Part shown: piece by piece, positions 16,425 through 25,049 of the stretch
How positions within the stretch are numbered: position 1 is the first letter of the stretch
How the letters are laid out: each line of letters starts with the position of its first letter
Source: Oscillospiraceae bacterium
GTDB lineage: Bacteria; Bacillota; Clostridia; Saccharofermentanales; Saccharofermentanaceae
Assembly (NCBI GenBank): GCA_902787975.1
Contig: CADAIP010000001.1
Coordinates: 62,001 to 126,000, forward strand
Reading direction: 5' to 3'
DNA length: 64,000 bases
The notes under the pieces: model-generated
The model's database searches: none
Told to the model about the DNA's origin: nothing
The model's input: the letters and a program-made list of their open reading frames with translations, nothing else
Program-made: the position numbers and the translations under genes

Positions 16425-16490
16425 AACGACCTTATCTCGCATTATAACAATAAATATCAAAAAATATTGTTATAGACTGATAAGGCCGTT
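16425..16490. terminator. Double-stem hairpin between the GH3 and M48 genes
   Basis: An outer 12-bp stem (16425-16436 with 16479-16490, one mismatch) encloses an AT-rich inner stem of about nine pairs (ATAACAATA with TATTGTTAT). Short U-runs lie on both sides, so it can terminate the GH3 transcript and possibly act both ways. The outer-stem/internal-loop/inner-stem plan resembles other intergenic elements in this window. Confidence 0.6.
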
Positions 16491-16516
16491 ATTTTTCTTT
16501 ATATATTTTTAAATAT

Positions 16517-18379
16517 TTAGTTCTGAAGAGCGTTCCAGCCGGTGTCGTGCCAGCATTCATCCGTGCCGATCTGATCTACCGAAGAATAGTAAGGCATGGG
16601 GAGAGTGCCCGTGAGAGCCGTCTTCTGCGTGAGCACGTCGGCAACTGCATTGCCGCCTTCGGTGCCGGGAAGATAGAGCATGATGCAGGAATCCCACTGG
16701 TCGATGTAATCGTCGATGATGACGTTTCTGCCTGCTACGATGAGCGTAACCGTGGGCTTGCCGGAGTCCTGTGCGAACTTGATCGCTGATGCGTTCTGGG
16801 ACATGCCCTGTTCTCCTGTAAGAGAAAGAGTTTTTGTATCTCCGTACCATTCTGCATAAGGGATCTCACCGACGCAAAGAAGGATCTTGTCGCACGAATC
16901 CACCTGTGACTTGTCAGTAGTGATCTCAAAACCGCCGGCTTCTGCTGCCACTTCTAGTGCTTCAACGATTGAGGGGCCTTCGGTCCTGAAGTGCTCTCCG
17001 AATTCGCTGTCTGACATGCCCTGCCACCAGTTCGTCCAGCCGCCGCAAAGTGCGCCGACGTCGTTGGCAGCGGGACCCGTGACAAGGACCTTCATGCCGG
17101 GTTCGATGTACATGTTTTCGCCGACTTTAAGAGGTACGAAAGATTCAGCAGCGAGCTGTCTTGCAACCTCGTGTGATCTCTGGCTGCCATACTCGTATGA
17201 AGGTGCGAAGTTCTCCATGAACGGATCTTCGAAAAGTCCCGCATCCTTCTTAACTCTGATGATTCTCGTAACAGCGTCGTTGATTCTGTCTTCGCTGATG
17301 CGGCCGTCATTGACTGCAGCGATGATGTATCCCTTTACTGCCACATGGTCAGTATCGGTCATAAACATGTCGATGCCCGCATTAACGCCGAGAACGACAT
17401 TCTCTTCATAAGTCTCGCCTGAGCAGTTCATTATAGAATCCCAGTCAGAGAGAACGATGCCGTTAAAGCCCATATCATTCTTAAGATAGCTGATGTACTT
17501 CTCATTCTCATGCATCTTTGTGCCGTTGAGAGAAGAGTGTGAGAGCATGATTACCTGAACGCCTTCGTCGATCAGAGCCTGATAGATTGCGAGCTGTTCC
17601 TGGATCTGCTCTTCTGTAAGCCTCGCGTCGCCTCTGTCGAGGAGCATCGTATTGCTGTCTTCACCTGTTCCGAATGTGGTCATGCCGTCACCGAAGAAGT
17701 GCTTCGGGCAGACAAGGATTCCTTCTGACAAAAGTCCCTTTGTATAAGCGACTGACATCTCAGTTACGAGCGCGCTGTCAGATGAATAGGATTCGTAGGT
17801 TCTTCCCCATCTCGGATCGTTTGCTGTAGCAACGCAGGGTGAGAAATTGAGGATCATGCCGGTGTGAACTATGTCGCTTCCGACAAGCTTTCCGTACTCT
17901 TCTGTGAGTGCCGCATCGTGAGCCGCGCCGACATTAATGTTGTGCGGGAACATGACGCATTCTGATGCGAAGTTTACGCCGTGAAGGCTGTCGTTTCCGT
18001 AGAAGTACGGAATGGGAGCTTCACCCTGGATCGCGTATTTCTGATATTCGTCTACGGTAGCTTTCCACTGCTCTGCATTAGGCATCGGAAAAACGTCAAC
18101 TCTTGAGAGGATCGAACCGTAGTCTGTGTCCAGCATCTCTGAAGGATCGGTGTGATAGATTGTCGGCTGGATCATCTGCGCAGCCTTCTGCTCCAAAGTC
18201 AGCGTCTGGCAGATTTCTTCAGGAGTCATCGAAGCATAAGCTGCAAGATCGTATGTTGCGACGCTCTGCTCCGCGGATGTTTCCGTGCCGAAATCAGTCT
18301 CGCCAGTCGGCGTTGTGCATGCACTAGTCGCAATGACTGACATCACCAAAAGGCCTGATAAGAGTTTTCTCATTTTCAT
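16517..18379 (-). CDS. GH3 beta-glycosidase lipoprotein
   Basis: The 620-residue protein starts with a lipoprotein signal peptide ending ATSAC at C21, so it is anchored outside the membrane. The GH3 N-terminal barrel (about 50-390) contains KHFFGDG at 226-232 and the nucleophile region IVLSDWDS with D312. The C-terminal alpha/beta sandwich (about 410-615) holds the usual second subsite. Family members release glucose or xylose from the ends of beta-glucans and xylo-oligosaccharides; the exact sugar is not predictable. No transporter or regulator lies next to it apart from a TetR gene about 100 bases away. Confidence 0.9.
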   Translation of the reverse strand: MKMRKLLSGLLVMSVIATSACTTPTGETDFGTETSAEQSVATYDLAAYASMTPEEICQTLTLEQKAAQMIQPTIYHTDPSEMLDTDYGSILSRVDVFPMPNAEQWKATVDEYQKYAIQGEAPIPYFYGNDSLHGVNFASECVMFPHNINVGAAHDAALTEEYGKLVGSDIVHTGMILNFSPCVATANDPRWGRTYESYSSDSALVTEMSVAYTKGLLSEGILVCPKHFFGDGMTTFGTGEDSNTMLLDRGDARLTEEQIQEQLAIYQALIDEGVQVIMLSHSSLNGTKMHENEKYISYLKNDMGFNGIVLSDWDSIMNCSGETYEENVVLGVNAGIDMFMTDTDHVAVKGYIIAAVNDGRISEDRINDAVTRIIRVKKDAGLFEDPFMENFAPSYEYGSQRSHEVARQLAAESFVPLKVGENMYIEPGMKVLVTGPAANDVGALCGGWTNWWQGMSDSEFGEHFRTEGPSIVEALEVAAEAGGFEITTDKSQVDSCDKILLCVGEIPYAEWYGDTKTLSLTGEQGMSQNASAIKFAQDSGKPTVTLIVAGRNVIIDDYIDQWDSCIMLYLPGTEGGNAVADVLTQKTALTGTLPMPYYSSVDQIGTDECWHDTGWNALQN

Positions 18380-18482
18380 ATATGCTCTTCCTTTATAACC
18401 AATATTTTAGAAATGACGGCGCCGCTATAACACCACTTTTCAACGCGCCTAATTATAGACAATATCAGCAGGTAATACAAAA

Positions 18483-19034
18483 TTATATTGTTCCGATCCT
18501 CGCCAGATACTGCTTTATCGCAGCTTTCACTTCTTCAGGATCATCCTTCATGCCGCGCCTTACCCATAGCGATATCACATTCCAGATGCCACCGATGTTT
18601 AGCGTTATCAGATAGTCTGAGTCGAGCCCTGCGAAAAGCTTTGAGAACGGATTCAGTTCCGGATTCTGCTCTGACTTCACCGACAGGATAAACTCGTTCA
18701 TGCCCTGCAGGACGTAATACATCATGTCGTTTTTATCGAGCAGTTTCAGCAGTTTCTTATTCTTATCCGCAAACTCGAAAACAGTTGTGAGCACATCTCC
18801 TTTAGCGTTATTTACTATGTCGAAATAATCACGGAGTATCGTCCTTATATGCGACCTGAGCACGTCGTCCTTGGATTTGAAATTACGGTAAAACGTCTTT
18901 CTTACCAGGTCAGTCTCAAGCACGATCTGCTTTACGCTGATCTCTTCGTAAGGGTATTTCTCCATCAGCGACAAAAGCGCGCCTGTTATCTGTTTTCTGG
19001 ACCTTATAGCAGACGGGTTATTTGAATCGTTCAC
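18483..19034 (-). CDS. TetR-family regulator
   Basis: I choose a GTG start at 19034: AAGGAG lies eight bases upstream and the HTH begins shortly after, whereas the longer frame to 19238 would overlap the divergent gene. The 183-residue protein has an N-terminal TetR HTH (about 12-58, with RKQITGALLSLMEKYPYEEISVK and the recognition region VRKTFYRNFKSKDDVLRSH separated by a short turn). The C-terminal domain is helical and of the TetR_C type found with the AcrR-like/DhaS group. It is divergent from a flavin reductase gene, and the palindrome in between is the likely operator. Confidence 0.85.
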   Translation of the reverse strand: MNDSNNPSAIRSRKQITGALLSLMEKYPYEEISVKQIVLETDLVRKTFYRNFKSKDDVLRSHIRTILRDYFDIVNNAKGDVLTTVFEFADKNKKLLKLLDKNDMMYYVLQGMNEFILSVKSEQNPELNPFSKLFAGLDSDYLITLNIGGIWNVISLWVRRGMKDDPEEVKAAIKQYLARIGTI

Positions 19035-19134
19035 TGTATTTCTCCTTAAGCAAGTGACACAAAAGCGTGAGTTTGTGTATCTTTCGCCGAATCCGTTGAT
19101 TTGGGACCGGGCTGATACTAGTATTGCATAAAAG

Positions 19135-19148
19135 TACACAGGTGTGTA
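19135..19148. promoter_or_regulatory. Candidate TetR operator
   Basis: A perfect 14-bp palindrome TACACAGGTGTGTA lies 22 bases before the reductase start and about 100 bases before the TetR start. It is flanked by AAAAG and ACTTTT, which extend the dyad with a one-base shift. Position and form fit the operator of the divergent TetR protein. Confidence 0.55.
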
Positions 19149-19170
19149 ACTTTTGCAAAGGAGCATTTCA

Positions 19171-19830
19171 ATGAAGATCGTCATCATCAACGGCAGCCCG
19201 CGTGTGAACGGACTGACTGCAGGCATTCTGCACGTCATCGGAAAAAGCCTGATCTCACTGGGCGCAGAAGTTGAATTCTATAACTTAAGTGAGCTGACTA
19301 TGTCGCAGTGCCGCGGCTGCTGTGCATGTTATACGACAGGCCGTTGTGTGAAGGACGATGATGCAGAGAAGCTATCGCACGAGATTGAATCAGCGGACGG
19401 GCTCATTCTCGGAACACCGACTTATTCGAGCAATGTTTCAGGCTACATGAAGCTCCTGATCGACAGAGGGCATTTCGTTATCGAGCAGCTACTCAACGGC
19501 AAATACTGTGTCACAGTTACAACAGGAGAGAATTACGGAAGCAGAGATGCTGCAAAAGTTCTTAAAGATCTTGTTCTCTATTCAGGCGGGAGATTAGTTA
19601 AAAGTATCGTGGTTAAGGCTCCTTTTAATGTTGGGCTTCCGGGTAGTACTGAAACACTCGCTGAAAACACTGCGTATAAATTTTTCGAGGCAATCAGGAC
19701 TCACAAAAAGTATCCGTTCCAAAGCTTATTTATTAAGGTTGTTTTCTCAGTTGGAATAAGGCCTTTCGTGATTAGAAAGGGAGAAAAATACCACGGTGTT
19801 GTTGCCAAATGGAAGAGGTACGGAATATGA
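19171..19830 (+). CDS. NAD(P)H-dependent FMN reductase, flavodoxin-like
   Basis: The start MKIVIING is set by GGAG seven bases upstream. The 219-residue protein has the flavodoxin-like fold of the iron-sulfur flavoprotein/FMN reductase family: INGSPRVNGLT at 5-15 (FMN phosphate loop), the cysteine cluster CRGCCACYTTGRC at about 46-58 followed by DDDAE, and GTPTYSSNVSGYMK (about 79-92). It may reduce quinones, nitro compounds or FMN; whether the cysteines carry a [4Fe-4S] cluster is uncertain. The divergent TetR gene and operator suggest induction by a toxic or redox-active small molecule. The next gene overlaps by four bases. Confidence 0.88.
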   Translation: MKIVIINGSPRVNGLTAGILHVIGKSLISLGAEVEFYNLSELTMSQCRGCCACYTTGRCVKDDDAEKLSHEIESADGLILGTPTYSSNVSGYMKLLIDRGHFVIEQLLNGKYCVTVTTGENYGSRDAAKVLKDLVLYSGGRLVKSIVVKAPFNVGLPGSTETLAENTAYKFFEAIRTHKKYPFQSLFIKVVFSVGIRPFVIRKGEKYHGVVAKWKRYGI

Positions 19831-20369
19831 GGGATTATCTGCTGTTATTGCCGATCTTATTTATCTTCCACGACATGGAAGAAATCATCGGGATTGAATG
19901 GTTTTACTCAAGGAACAAGTGGCTGTTCGACCGTTATCCGAAGATCACCAAGACCTACAAAGGTTTAACGCATATGGGTTTCTCGGCCGCGGTCTACGAA
20001 GAATTCATCCCGTTCTTCGGTGTAAGTCTGCTGGCATATTACTTTCCCTGCCAGGTGCTTTTCGCGCTGTGGTACGGAATATTCCTGGCACTGACAGGAC
20101 ACTTCGTCATTCACATAGGACAGGCGCTCGCCATCAGGAAATACATTCCCTGTATCATCACAAGCCTCATATGCCTGCCGGTCAACATCCTGATCCTCAT
20201 TAAGAGCGCAGCGTTTATCGAATGGAACGCGTTGGCCATCACGCTGGTTATATCAGGCATCCTTCTCATGATCGTAAACTTCAAGGTCGCTCACTCGGTC
20301 ATGCATTACGTGAATAAAAGGATAGCCGGTGCAGCCAAGAAAGATTCGCGTACCAAAAAAGTACAGTAA
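19827..20369 (+). CDS. HXXEE-domain membrane protein
   Basis: The start MRDYLLLL overlaps the reductase stop in ATGA. The 180-residue protein contains HDMEEI at about residues 15-20, which matches the HXXEE motif that names the family, and a second similar site YEEF near 57. About five hydrophobic segments follow. The conserved His and Glu residues suggest a metal-dependent membrane enzyme, but no member has a settled function. Translational coupling with the flavin reductase suggests a common stress or detoxification response under TetR control. Confidence 0.8.
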   Translation: MRDYLLLLPILFIFHDMEEIIGIEWFYSRNKWLFDRYPKITKTYKGLTHMGFSAAVYEEFIPFFGVSLLAYYFPCQVLFALWYGIFLALTGHFVIHIGQALAIRKYIPCIITSLICLPVNILILIKSAAFIEWNALAITLVISGILLMIVNFKVAHSVMHYVNKRIAGAAKKDSRTKKVQ

Positions 20370-20413
20370 ACTGCCTTTATTACTATACGATTTGTGTATT
20401 CCTTGTGAACGAA

Positions 20414-20577
20414 CGTGCAAAAAAAGTGTAGTAAATAGGCGAAAATACTACAAAAAAATTGCACGTGCAATTGGACGTGCAAACTAAGGCTGGAACTTTG
20501 AACTAAGTTTGCACGCGGGAGCGAAAATTCAAACTTCGTGCAAAGTCTGGCCCGATAAATGCACAAAGTTTGCACGA
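20414..20577. repeat. Private hairpin array, TTTGCACG/CGTGCAAA family
   Basis: Three tandem hairpins occupy the gap. In the first, CGTGCAA (20414-20420) pairs with TTGCACG (20459-20465), and inside it TGTAGTA pairs with TACTACA across an internal loop of near-equal A-rich sides. In the second, CGTGCAAACT (20476-20485) pairs with AGTTTGCACG (20506-20515), 10 bp. In the third, TCGTGCAAA (20536-20544) pairs with TTTGCACGA (20569-20577). CGTGCAA copies at 20464 and 20476 are 12 bp apart. The motif family is not seen in other gaps of the window. A TATAAT at 20620 lies downstream and may serve the next gene. Confidence 0.75.
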
Positions 20578-20674
20578 GTTCCATCACCCACCCTCTCGCC
20601 CTGTAACACAGAACATCTGTTATAATATTGGACGTTTATTGGGCGAAAACCATTCCAATGGGGACAAGGGACTT

Positions 20675-21613
20675 ATGAAAACAAGAAAACCTATTTCAGC
20701 ATTTGCGTGCCTTACGATCCTTATCGTATGCATTGCGTCATTCTGCTTTACGGGTTGCAGTAAGGGTGTCAGAATCAACGAGAAAAATTTCCCGGATGAC
20801 GTTTTCAGAAATTATCTTCTCAACAAAGAAGACCACAATGGCGACAAATATCTCACAGCTGACCAGCTCCTGTTCATAAAAGGAATCAGCCTCGAAGGTT
20901 GCGAGAATCTTGAAGGCATCGAATATTTGACAAGTCTCAATTCATTGTCGCTGACTAACTGCAAGGATCTGTCAGGTGTCGAAAAGGCTACCAACATCTC
21001 CACATTGAAACTTGTTGATTGTAAGAATGTCGATATCGACTTCAGTAAACTCACCAATCTTCACAAGCTGTACATCACTAACTGTGATGTTACCGTAGAC
21101 ATCGATCTGTCAGGTTCCCAGACAATCGATGACATAGAGATCAAAGAATCAACTGTCAGGAATGTGATACTGAATGAATGCGCAATTCTATACCACGTAT
21201 ATATTCATGAATCCTCAGCTGACACGGTAAAAATGAGCAATTGTCCATACATGAATTCTTTCACAGTAGACGAAGTACAGGACTTAAGCAGCATTGAGAT
21301 CACTGAATGCGAGAAAATGGGCTCTGCATATATTGTCAGTTGTCCGGACCTTAAAGAATTATCGTTTCGCGAATGTACCACCCTATTACATTTAAACCTT
21401 ATATATTGCGACGGTGTCAAAGAAGTTGATGTCAGAGGTTGTAAATATATATGGGAAGTATTCAATACACCCGATGCTCTGGAAACCCTGGACAGCTCCG
21501 TGAAACCGGGATATGTCATCCTGTGTGTCGATGACTACCCTACAATAAGGGATCTGCACCTGCCGCAAATCAGAATAGAATGCCTCCCGGATGTGGAATT
21601 CATAACAAGATAA
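20675..21613 (+). CDS. Leucine-rich-repeat lipoprotein
   Basis: The start MKTRKPIS is preceded by AAGGGA. A lipoprotein signal ends FTGC at about residue 26. The 312-residue product then has a short helical region with NKEDHNGDKYLT (Ca-binding-like, about 47-58) typical of LRR surface proteins of rumen and gut Clostridia, and about ten irregular leucine-rich repeats (about 65-300) with the pattern L.L..C..L. Many repeats carry a cysteine at the same place (LEGCENL, LTNCKDL, LVDCKNV). It is exposed on the cell surface and probably mediates binding. It is monocistronic by spacing and follows the hairpin array. Confidence 0.82.
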   Translation: MKTRKPISAFACLTILIVCIASFCFTGCSKGVRINEKNFPDDVFRNYLLNKEDHNGDKYLTADQLLFIKGISLEGCENLEGIEYLTSLNSLSLTNCKDLSGVEKATNISTLKLVDCKNVDIDFSKLTNLHKLYITNCDVTVDIDLSGSQTIDDIEIKESTVRNVILNECAILYHVYIHESSADTVKMSNCPYMNSFTVDEVQDLSSIEITECEKMGSAYIVSCPDLKELSFRECTTLLHLNLIYCDGVKEVDVRGCKYIWEVFNTPDALETLDSSVKPGYVILCVDDYPTIRDLHLPQIRIECLPDVEFITR

Positions 21614-21698
21614 TTCACATAAGCGAAAGCCAAACCTTTTCATCTTCTATGCTATAATCTCACACGGAATAACTATAAGAGAATAAGGGAGAATTACT

Positions 21699-22076
21699 AT
21701 GAAGAAAACAATGTCTGTATTGTTGGTTACAATTATGCTTTTCGCATTTCTGATTCCTGCAACCGGATGCATGAAAAAGGCTGATTATGCCAGCCCCCAT
21801 GAAGCGATCGTTGCCCAGAGATCAGGCGAAAACATTATCGGCAAGACCATGAGAGTTACCGCAGATAAGGATGTAACTCTGGGATTTATCTATACCCAGA
21901 CTGACCTGGCTGCCGGTGCCAACGTCGGTGTCGGAATCTATACTGATGACAACATTCTGCATCTGGATCAGAATTATAAGGGCATCCACAAGGGACAGAC
22001 AGTGGTCGTCGAGATCGTAGATTACGACGATCATCTGAAGACCTCGATCAACTTCCTTGTAACACCACTCGATTGA
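21699..22076 (+). CDS. Small lipoprotein of unknown function
   Basis: The 125-residue product has a lipobox ATGC at about residue 24 and one small beta-rich domain (about 38-125, GKTMRVTADKDVTLG... then KGQTVVVEIVDY) that looks like an OB- or TRAM-like barrel. AAGGGAG precedes the ATG. It lies 85 bases after the LRR lipoprotein, with a likely promoter between (TATAAT-like sequence near 21651), and it is followed by a terminator. I do not recognise the family. Confidence 0.75.
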   Translation: MKKTMSVLLVTIMLFAFLIPATGCMKKADYASPHEAIVAQRSGENIIGKTMRVTADKDVTLGFIYTQTDLAAGANVGVGIYTDDNILHLDQNYKGIHKGQTVVVEIVDYDDHLKTSINFLVTPLD

Positions 22077-22105
22077 TTTGGAATTTACATTCAAGAATTT
22101 GAAAA

Positions 22106-22136
22106 CCCCGCAAACACATTGTTTACGGGGTTTTTT
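22106..22136 (+). terminator. Intrinsic terminator after the small lipoprotein
   Basis: A ten-pair stem with one mismatch (22106-22115 with 22121-22130) is followed by six T. Confidence 0.88.
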
Positions 22137-22139
22137 ATC

Positions 22140-22232
22140 TGGCGGAGAAGGAGAGATTCGAACTCTCGAAACCCTTTTGGGGTTTACACGATTTCCAGTC
22201 GTGCGCCCTCGACCAGGCTAGGCGACTTCTCC
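22140..22232 (-). tRNA. tRNA-Ser (anticodon GGA)
   Basis: In the minus reading the acceptor arm GGAGAAG pairs with CTTCTCC and the anticodon loop CTGGAAA gives GGA (reads UCC/UCU). A long variable arm (CCC...GGG) marks a class II tRNA, the T-arm GAGAGTTCGAATCTCTC is intact, and CCA is encoded at the 3' end. Length is 93 bases. It overlaps nothing and ends just beyond the T-run of the terminator on the other strand. Confidence 0.95.
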
Positions 22233-22359
22233 GTGTGCATTAATAAGGCTCAATGATTGTATAATCTTTGGGTGCCGTTGTCAACAAGAAAAGGCATCAC
22301 GGGCTCCTGATTTATTGTCAAGGCACATTTACTGTGTTATACTTCATAGGCTTTGACTT

Positions 22360-22435
22360 GCCCCTATAGCTCAGTAGGTAGAGCGCATCCATGGTAAGGA
22401 TGAGGTCTCCGGTTCAAATCCGGATGGGGGCTCCA
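22360..22435 (+). tRNA. tRNA-Thr (anticodon GGU)
   Basis: The cloverleaf is complete: acceptor GCCCCTA with TGGGGGC, D-arm GCTCAGTAGGTAGAGC, anticodon stem CATCC/GGATG with loop ATGGTAA (anticodon GGT), T-arm CCGGTTCAAATCCGG, and encoded CCA. Length is 76 bases. A short CTGCA/TGCAG hairpin with a T-run follows at about 22447-22470. Confidence 0.95.
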
Positions 22436-22475
22436 TAGTATAAAGACTGCATTGATTGCAGCCTTTTTTGTTTTC

Positions 22476-23648
22476 TCAGATGTACATCAGCACGACTCCG
22501 GAAATAAGCGATGCAAGGCAAGCGCCGATTGCTACGGTCAGGAGCGACTTTTCGAAGAATCCTAAAATGAGCGATACAACGAATCCGATAAGCGCCGAGA
22601 TATATGAACCCGTCGCATAGAGGATTGCAGGGAACGTCATGGCAGACAATACCGTGTAAGGTATGTAATCGAAAAATGCCTTAACAGCAGGCTTTTCGAG
22701 CTTTTTGCGGAACAGCACGAAAGGGATCATTCGGACGAGATAAGTCGTGAGCGCCATAACTATCAGAAGCGGGATGAAAACTTTGTTGTCGAGCTGACCT
22801 GCAGAAACGCCGGCAGCCACGGCAGAGTCCTCTTCCTTGTGAGCCGGACCCATGAATACAATTATCGCGATAAGAAATGCGCCCGCGAGAATTCCCGTTA
22901 CCACGCCGGCCTTCCCTGCCAGGTGCTTTCTTAAGAAAACAACGATGAGCGCGGATACAACTGCAGCAATGATTATCGCAAAGCCGCCGGATACGTTTTG
23001 CGCCAGAACGGGCGTGAAAAAGAATACGCAGGATATAATGCAGGAGATCAGCGAGCCGGACAGGATCACCTTGTCGTGCTTTGCCTTGGGCAGAACGATG
23101 GACACGAACATTCCGTAGATGCCGATGGCAAGCGCATTTGTCAGGAAATCCGGGAATACACGGCCCAGTATCGCACCGATCGTCGTGCCTGCGACCCATC
23201 CTATTACCGGCAGTATCGTAAGTCCGAAGAAATACCTGGCGCCGAACTCGTGCTTCTTGCTGACTGCGACACCAAAGATCTCATCCGTAATACCGTAAGC
23301 CAGAAGGATCCTCAAAAGAGGCGTCATGGTCTTGTCGGCCTTCTGCGAGAGCGCGATGCCCATCAGCGAATAGCGGAGATTGATGACTATCTGCGAGATG
23401 ATCATGGCGAGGATGCCGCCACCGGCAGTCATGATGCCTAGTCCTGCAACCTGGCCTGCGGATGTGATGTTAGTAAGCGAGATTATGCTTGCCTGAAGCC
23501 ACGAAAGTCCCTTGGATACAGCAAGGATTCCGAAAGTGAACGATACTGAAAGGTATCCTAAACCGATAGGGAGACCGTCCTTGACGCCCTCCCCTATAGT
23601 GTAACCTCGAAAACTTCCCTGCTCTGTAACAGAAGAATCCTTAGCCAT
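22476..23648 (-). CDS. azlCD: AzlC-AzlD fusion, branched-chain amino acid exporter
   Basis: The 390-residue protein joins an AzlC-type domain (about 17-240, with ITSAGQVAGLGIM and NLRYSLMGIALS, hallmarks of the family) to an AzlD-type domain (about 290-390, with LTTYLVRMIPFVLF and FFDYIPYTVLSAMTFPAILYA, each part of the small AzlD core). A lysine/glutamate-rich link (about 268-288) separates them. In Bacillus these are two genes that together export branched-chain amino acids and analogues. The fusion fixes their ratio at one to one. The ATG overlaps the preceding lipoprotein stop by eight bases (ATGGCTAA), so the two are translated in a coupled way. Confidence 0.88.
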   Translation of the reverse strand: MAKDSSVTEQGSFRGYTIGEGVKDGLPIGLGYLSVSFTFGILAVSKGLSWLQASIISLTNITSAGQVAGLGIMTAGGGILAMIISQIVINLRYSLMGIALSQKADKTMTPLLRILLAYGITDEIFGVAVSKKHEFGARYFFGLTILPVIGWVAGTTIGAILGRVFPDFLTNALAIGIYGMFVSIVLPKAKHDKVILSGSLISCIISCVFFFTPVLAQNVSGGFAIIIAAVVSALIVVFLRKHLAGKAGVVTGILAGAFLIAIIVFMGPAHKEEDSAVAAGVSAGQLDNKVFIPLLIVMALTTYLVRMIPFVLFRKKLEKPAVKAFFDYIPYTVLSAMTFPAILYATGSYISALIGFVVSLILGFFEKSLLTVAIGACLASLISGVVLMYI

Positions 23649-24231
23649 AGATTGCTTTTATCTCGTCGAAAGAAAAATAAAGATCGAGATCGGCCTTCGC
23701 CTGATTTCCCTCATCAGTGTTGATATCAGCGATTTTCGTAACCGTCTGAACGGAACCGTCGACCTTATATAGACTGCCGTCTATGATATAGTACTTATCT
23801 ACCGGATCGTAGTTGCCGTCGTTGTAAACCGTTGTGCGTGCAATGAAGATCGAATCACCAAGATTGAAATACTCATCAACCTGGACACCGTTCTCAAGGG
23901 TCTTTTCCATCTGAAGTGACTCGAACTGTCCGTCGGGAGAGAGCGTATAAGTGCAGTTAGCGGCAACGCCATTGGGAGTTGCTCCCGCAACCTTATTCTG
24001 CATAGTTTCTGCAGAATGCTCTCTCATATATTCGTTAATGGAGAATGTATAATCACGGAACTTTGCATCGATAGCTGTAAAAGACATCGGATCAACGCTA
24101 GCCTGCGCGCTTGCATTTGCTGAAGGTTCGCTTGAATTAAGCTGTCTTCCTTTGCATCCTGTTCCGGCAAGAGCCATGGCAGCCACAAGAGTTACTGCGA
24201 TCAGGCTTTTCCTAAATCCCGTATTATTCAT
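23641..24231 (-). CDS. Lipoprotein upstream of azlCD, unknown function
   Basis: The start MNNTGFRK is fixed by AAGGAG seven bases upstream; a longer frame adds 18 residues without a ribosome site. The 196-residue product has a lipobox GTGC at about residue 27, a Ser/Ala-rich linker, then a beta-rich domain of about 140 residues with 'YYIIDGSLYKVDGSVQTVTKI' style strands. Its stop overlaps the azlCD start. Such domains often resemble LolA/LppX-type or DUF lipoproteins, but I cannot name the family. Confidence 0.78.
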   Translation of the reverse strand: MNNTGFRKSLIAVTLVAAMALAGTGCKGRQLNSSEPSANASAQASVDPMSFTAIDAKFRDYTFSINEYMREHSAETMQNKVAGATPNGVAANCTYTLSPDGQFESLQMEKTLENGVQVDEYFNLGDSIFIARTTVYNDGNYDPVDKYYIIDGSLYKVDGSVQTVTKIADINTDEGNQAKADLDLYFSFDEIKAIYG

Positions 24232-24273
24232 ATATATACTCCTTAATAAATTCCATAAATCTCGTCGGTAGAT

Positions 24274-24369
24274 TATAACACGCAATCGCGCAACTTGCTT
24301 GCAAGGGTTGCGAGATAAGTGATATATCCGAGCGAAGCGAGGAATATAACACGCAATCGAGCAACTTGC
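24274..24369. repeat. Private repeat pair TATAACACGCAATCG...
   Basis: Two direct copies of a 25-base unit (24274-24298 and 24345-24369) differ at one position. The first merges into a hairpin CGCAAC-TTGC-TT-GCAA-GG-GTTGCG (about 24288-24312). The pair lies between divergent lipoprotein genes, so it could also hold regulatory sites. It shares no sequence with the other intergenic arrays. Confidence 0.7.
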
Positions 24370-24439
24370 GTATTTCTAATATATGCGTTTTGTGATATAG
24401 TTCTGTTTGTTTTGAAAACAAGAAAGGATAGGGACAATT

Positions 24440-25024
24440 ATGAAATCTTCTAAACTCCTGGCTACCGGCGCTTCTTTCCTTGCAGCAGCAATGCTTTTCG
24501 CAGGATGCGCAGGTGTCACACATGAACCTAAGGTAGATATGGCTGCACAGGCTGATATCGACGACGGAGCTTTTATGGCAGCACTTGAGAAGATCGGTGT
24601 TGATAATTCTGACATCGATGTTATGACAGATACAAGCTTCTCATTTACGGGCGACAGCACTGATTTCGAGGTTATCGTAAACATCGATGCTATCTCCGGA
24701 AGGGAAAATCAGTACAGCTACACAAAGTGCGTTGACGAGGAAACAGCTAAGGCTCTCTTCGACTTCTACTACGCTGATTACGACAGCGTTTTCGACAGCA
24801 AGAACTTCTCTGGAATCAGCAGCCACGAAGTAGGAAGCAACACAGCATACATCCTCATCGACGGCAGATATGATGATCAGATTGCCGGCACATACACACC
24901 TTATCACGATGCAATCTTCCTCAAGGGTGACACAGTAATCGTTGCAATCGCAAGCGACTACGACCTCACAATCGAGAAAGAAGTAAACGACTTCCTCGAT
25001 ACACTTGGTTATCCTCATCCTTAA
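24440..25024 (+). CDS. Lipoprotein, paralogue of the one at 57.5 kb
   Basis: The 194-residue product has a lipobox FAGC at about residue 23 and one alpha/beta domain (about 40-190) with a repeated strand pattern: YSYTKCVDEETAKALFDFYY, then SGISSHEVGSN, then DTVIVAIASDY. It closes with a helix and FLDTLGYPHP. The protein at 57452-58018 has the same length, the same order of elements and the matching end FLKEIGFPKP, so they belong to one surface lipoprotein family in this genome. An AAAGGATAGGGA stretch precedes the start. Function unknown. Confidence 0.8.
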   Translation: MKSSKLLATGASFLAAAMLFAGCAGVTHEPKVDMAAQADIDDGAFMAALEKIGVDNSDIDVMTDTSFSFTGDSTDFEVIVNIDAISGRENQYSYTKCVDEETAKALFDFYYADYDSVFDSKNFSGISSHEVGSNTAYILIDGRYDDQIAGTYTPYHDAIFLKGDTVIVAIASDYDLTIEKEVNDFLDTLGYPHP

Positions 25025-25049
25025 GGATCAGTTAATTTGAGTTCTTGTG

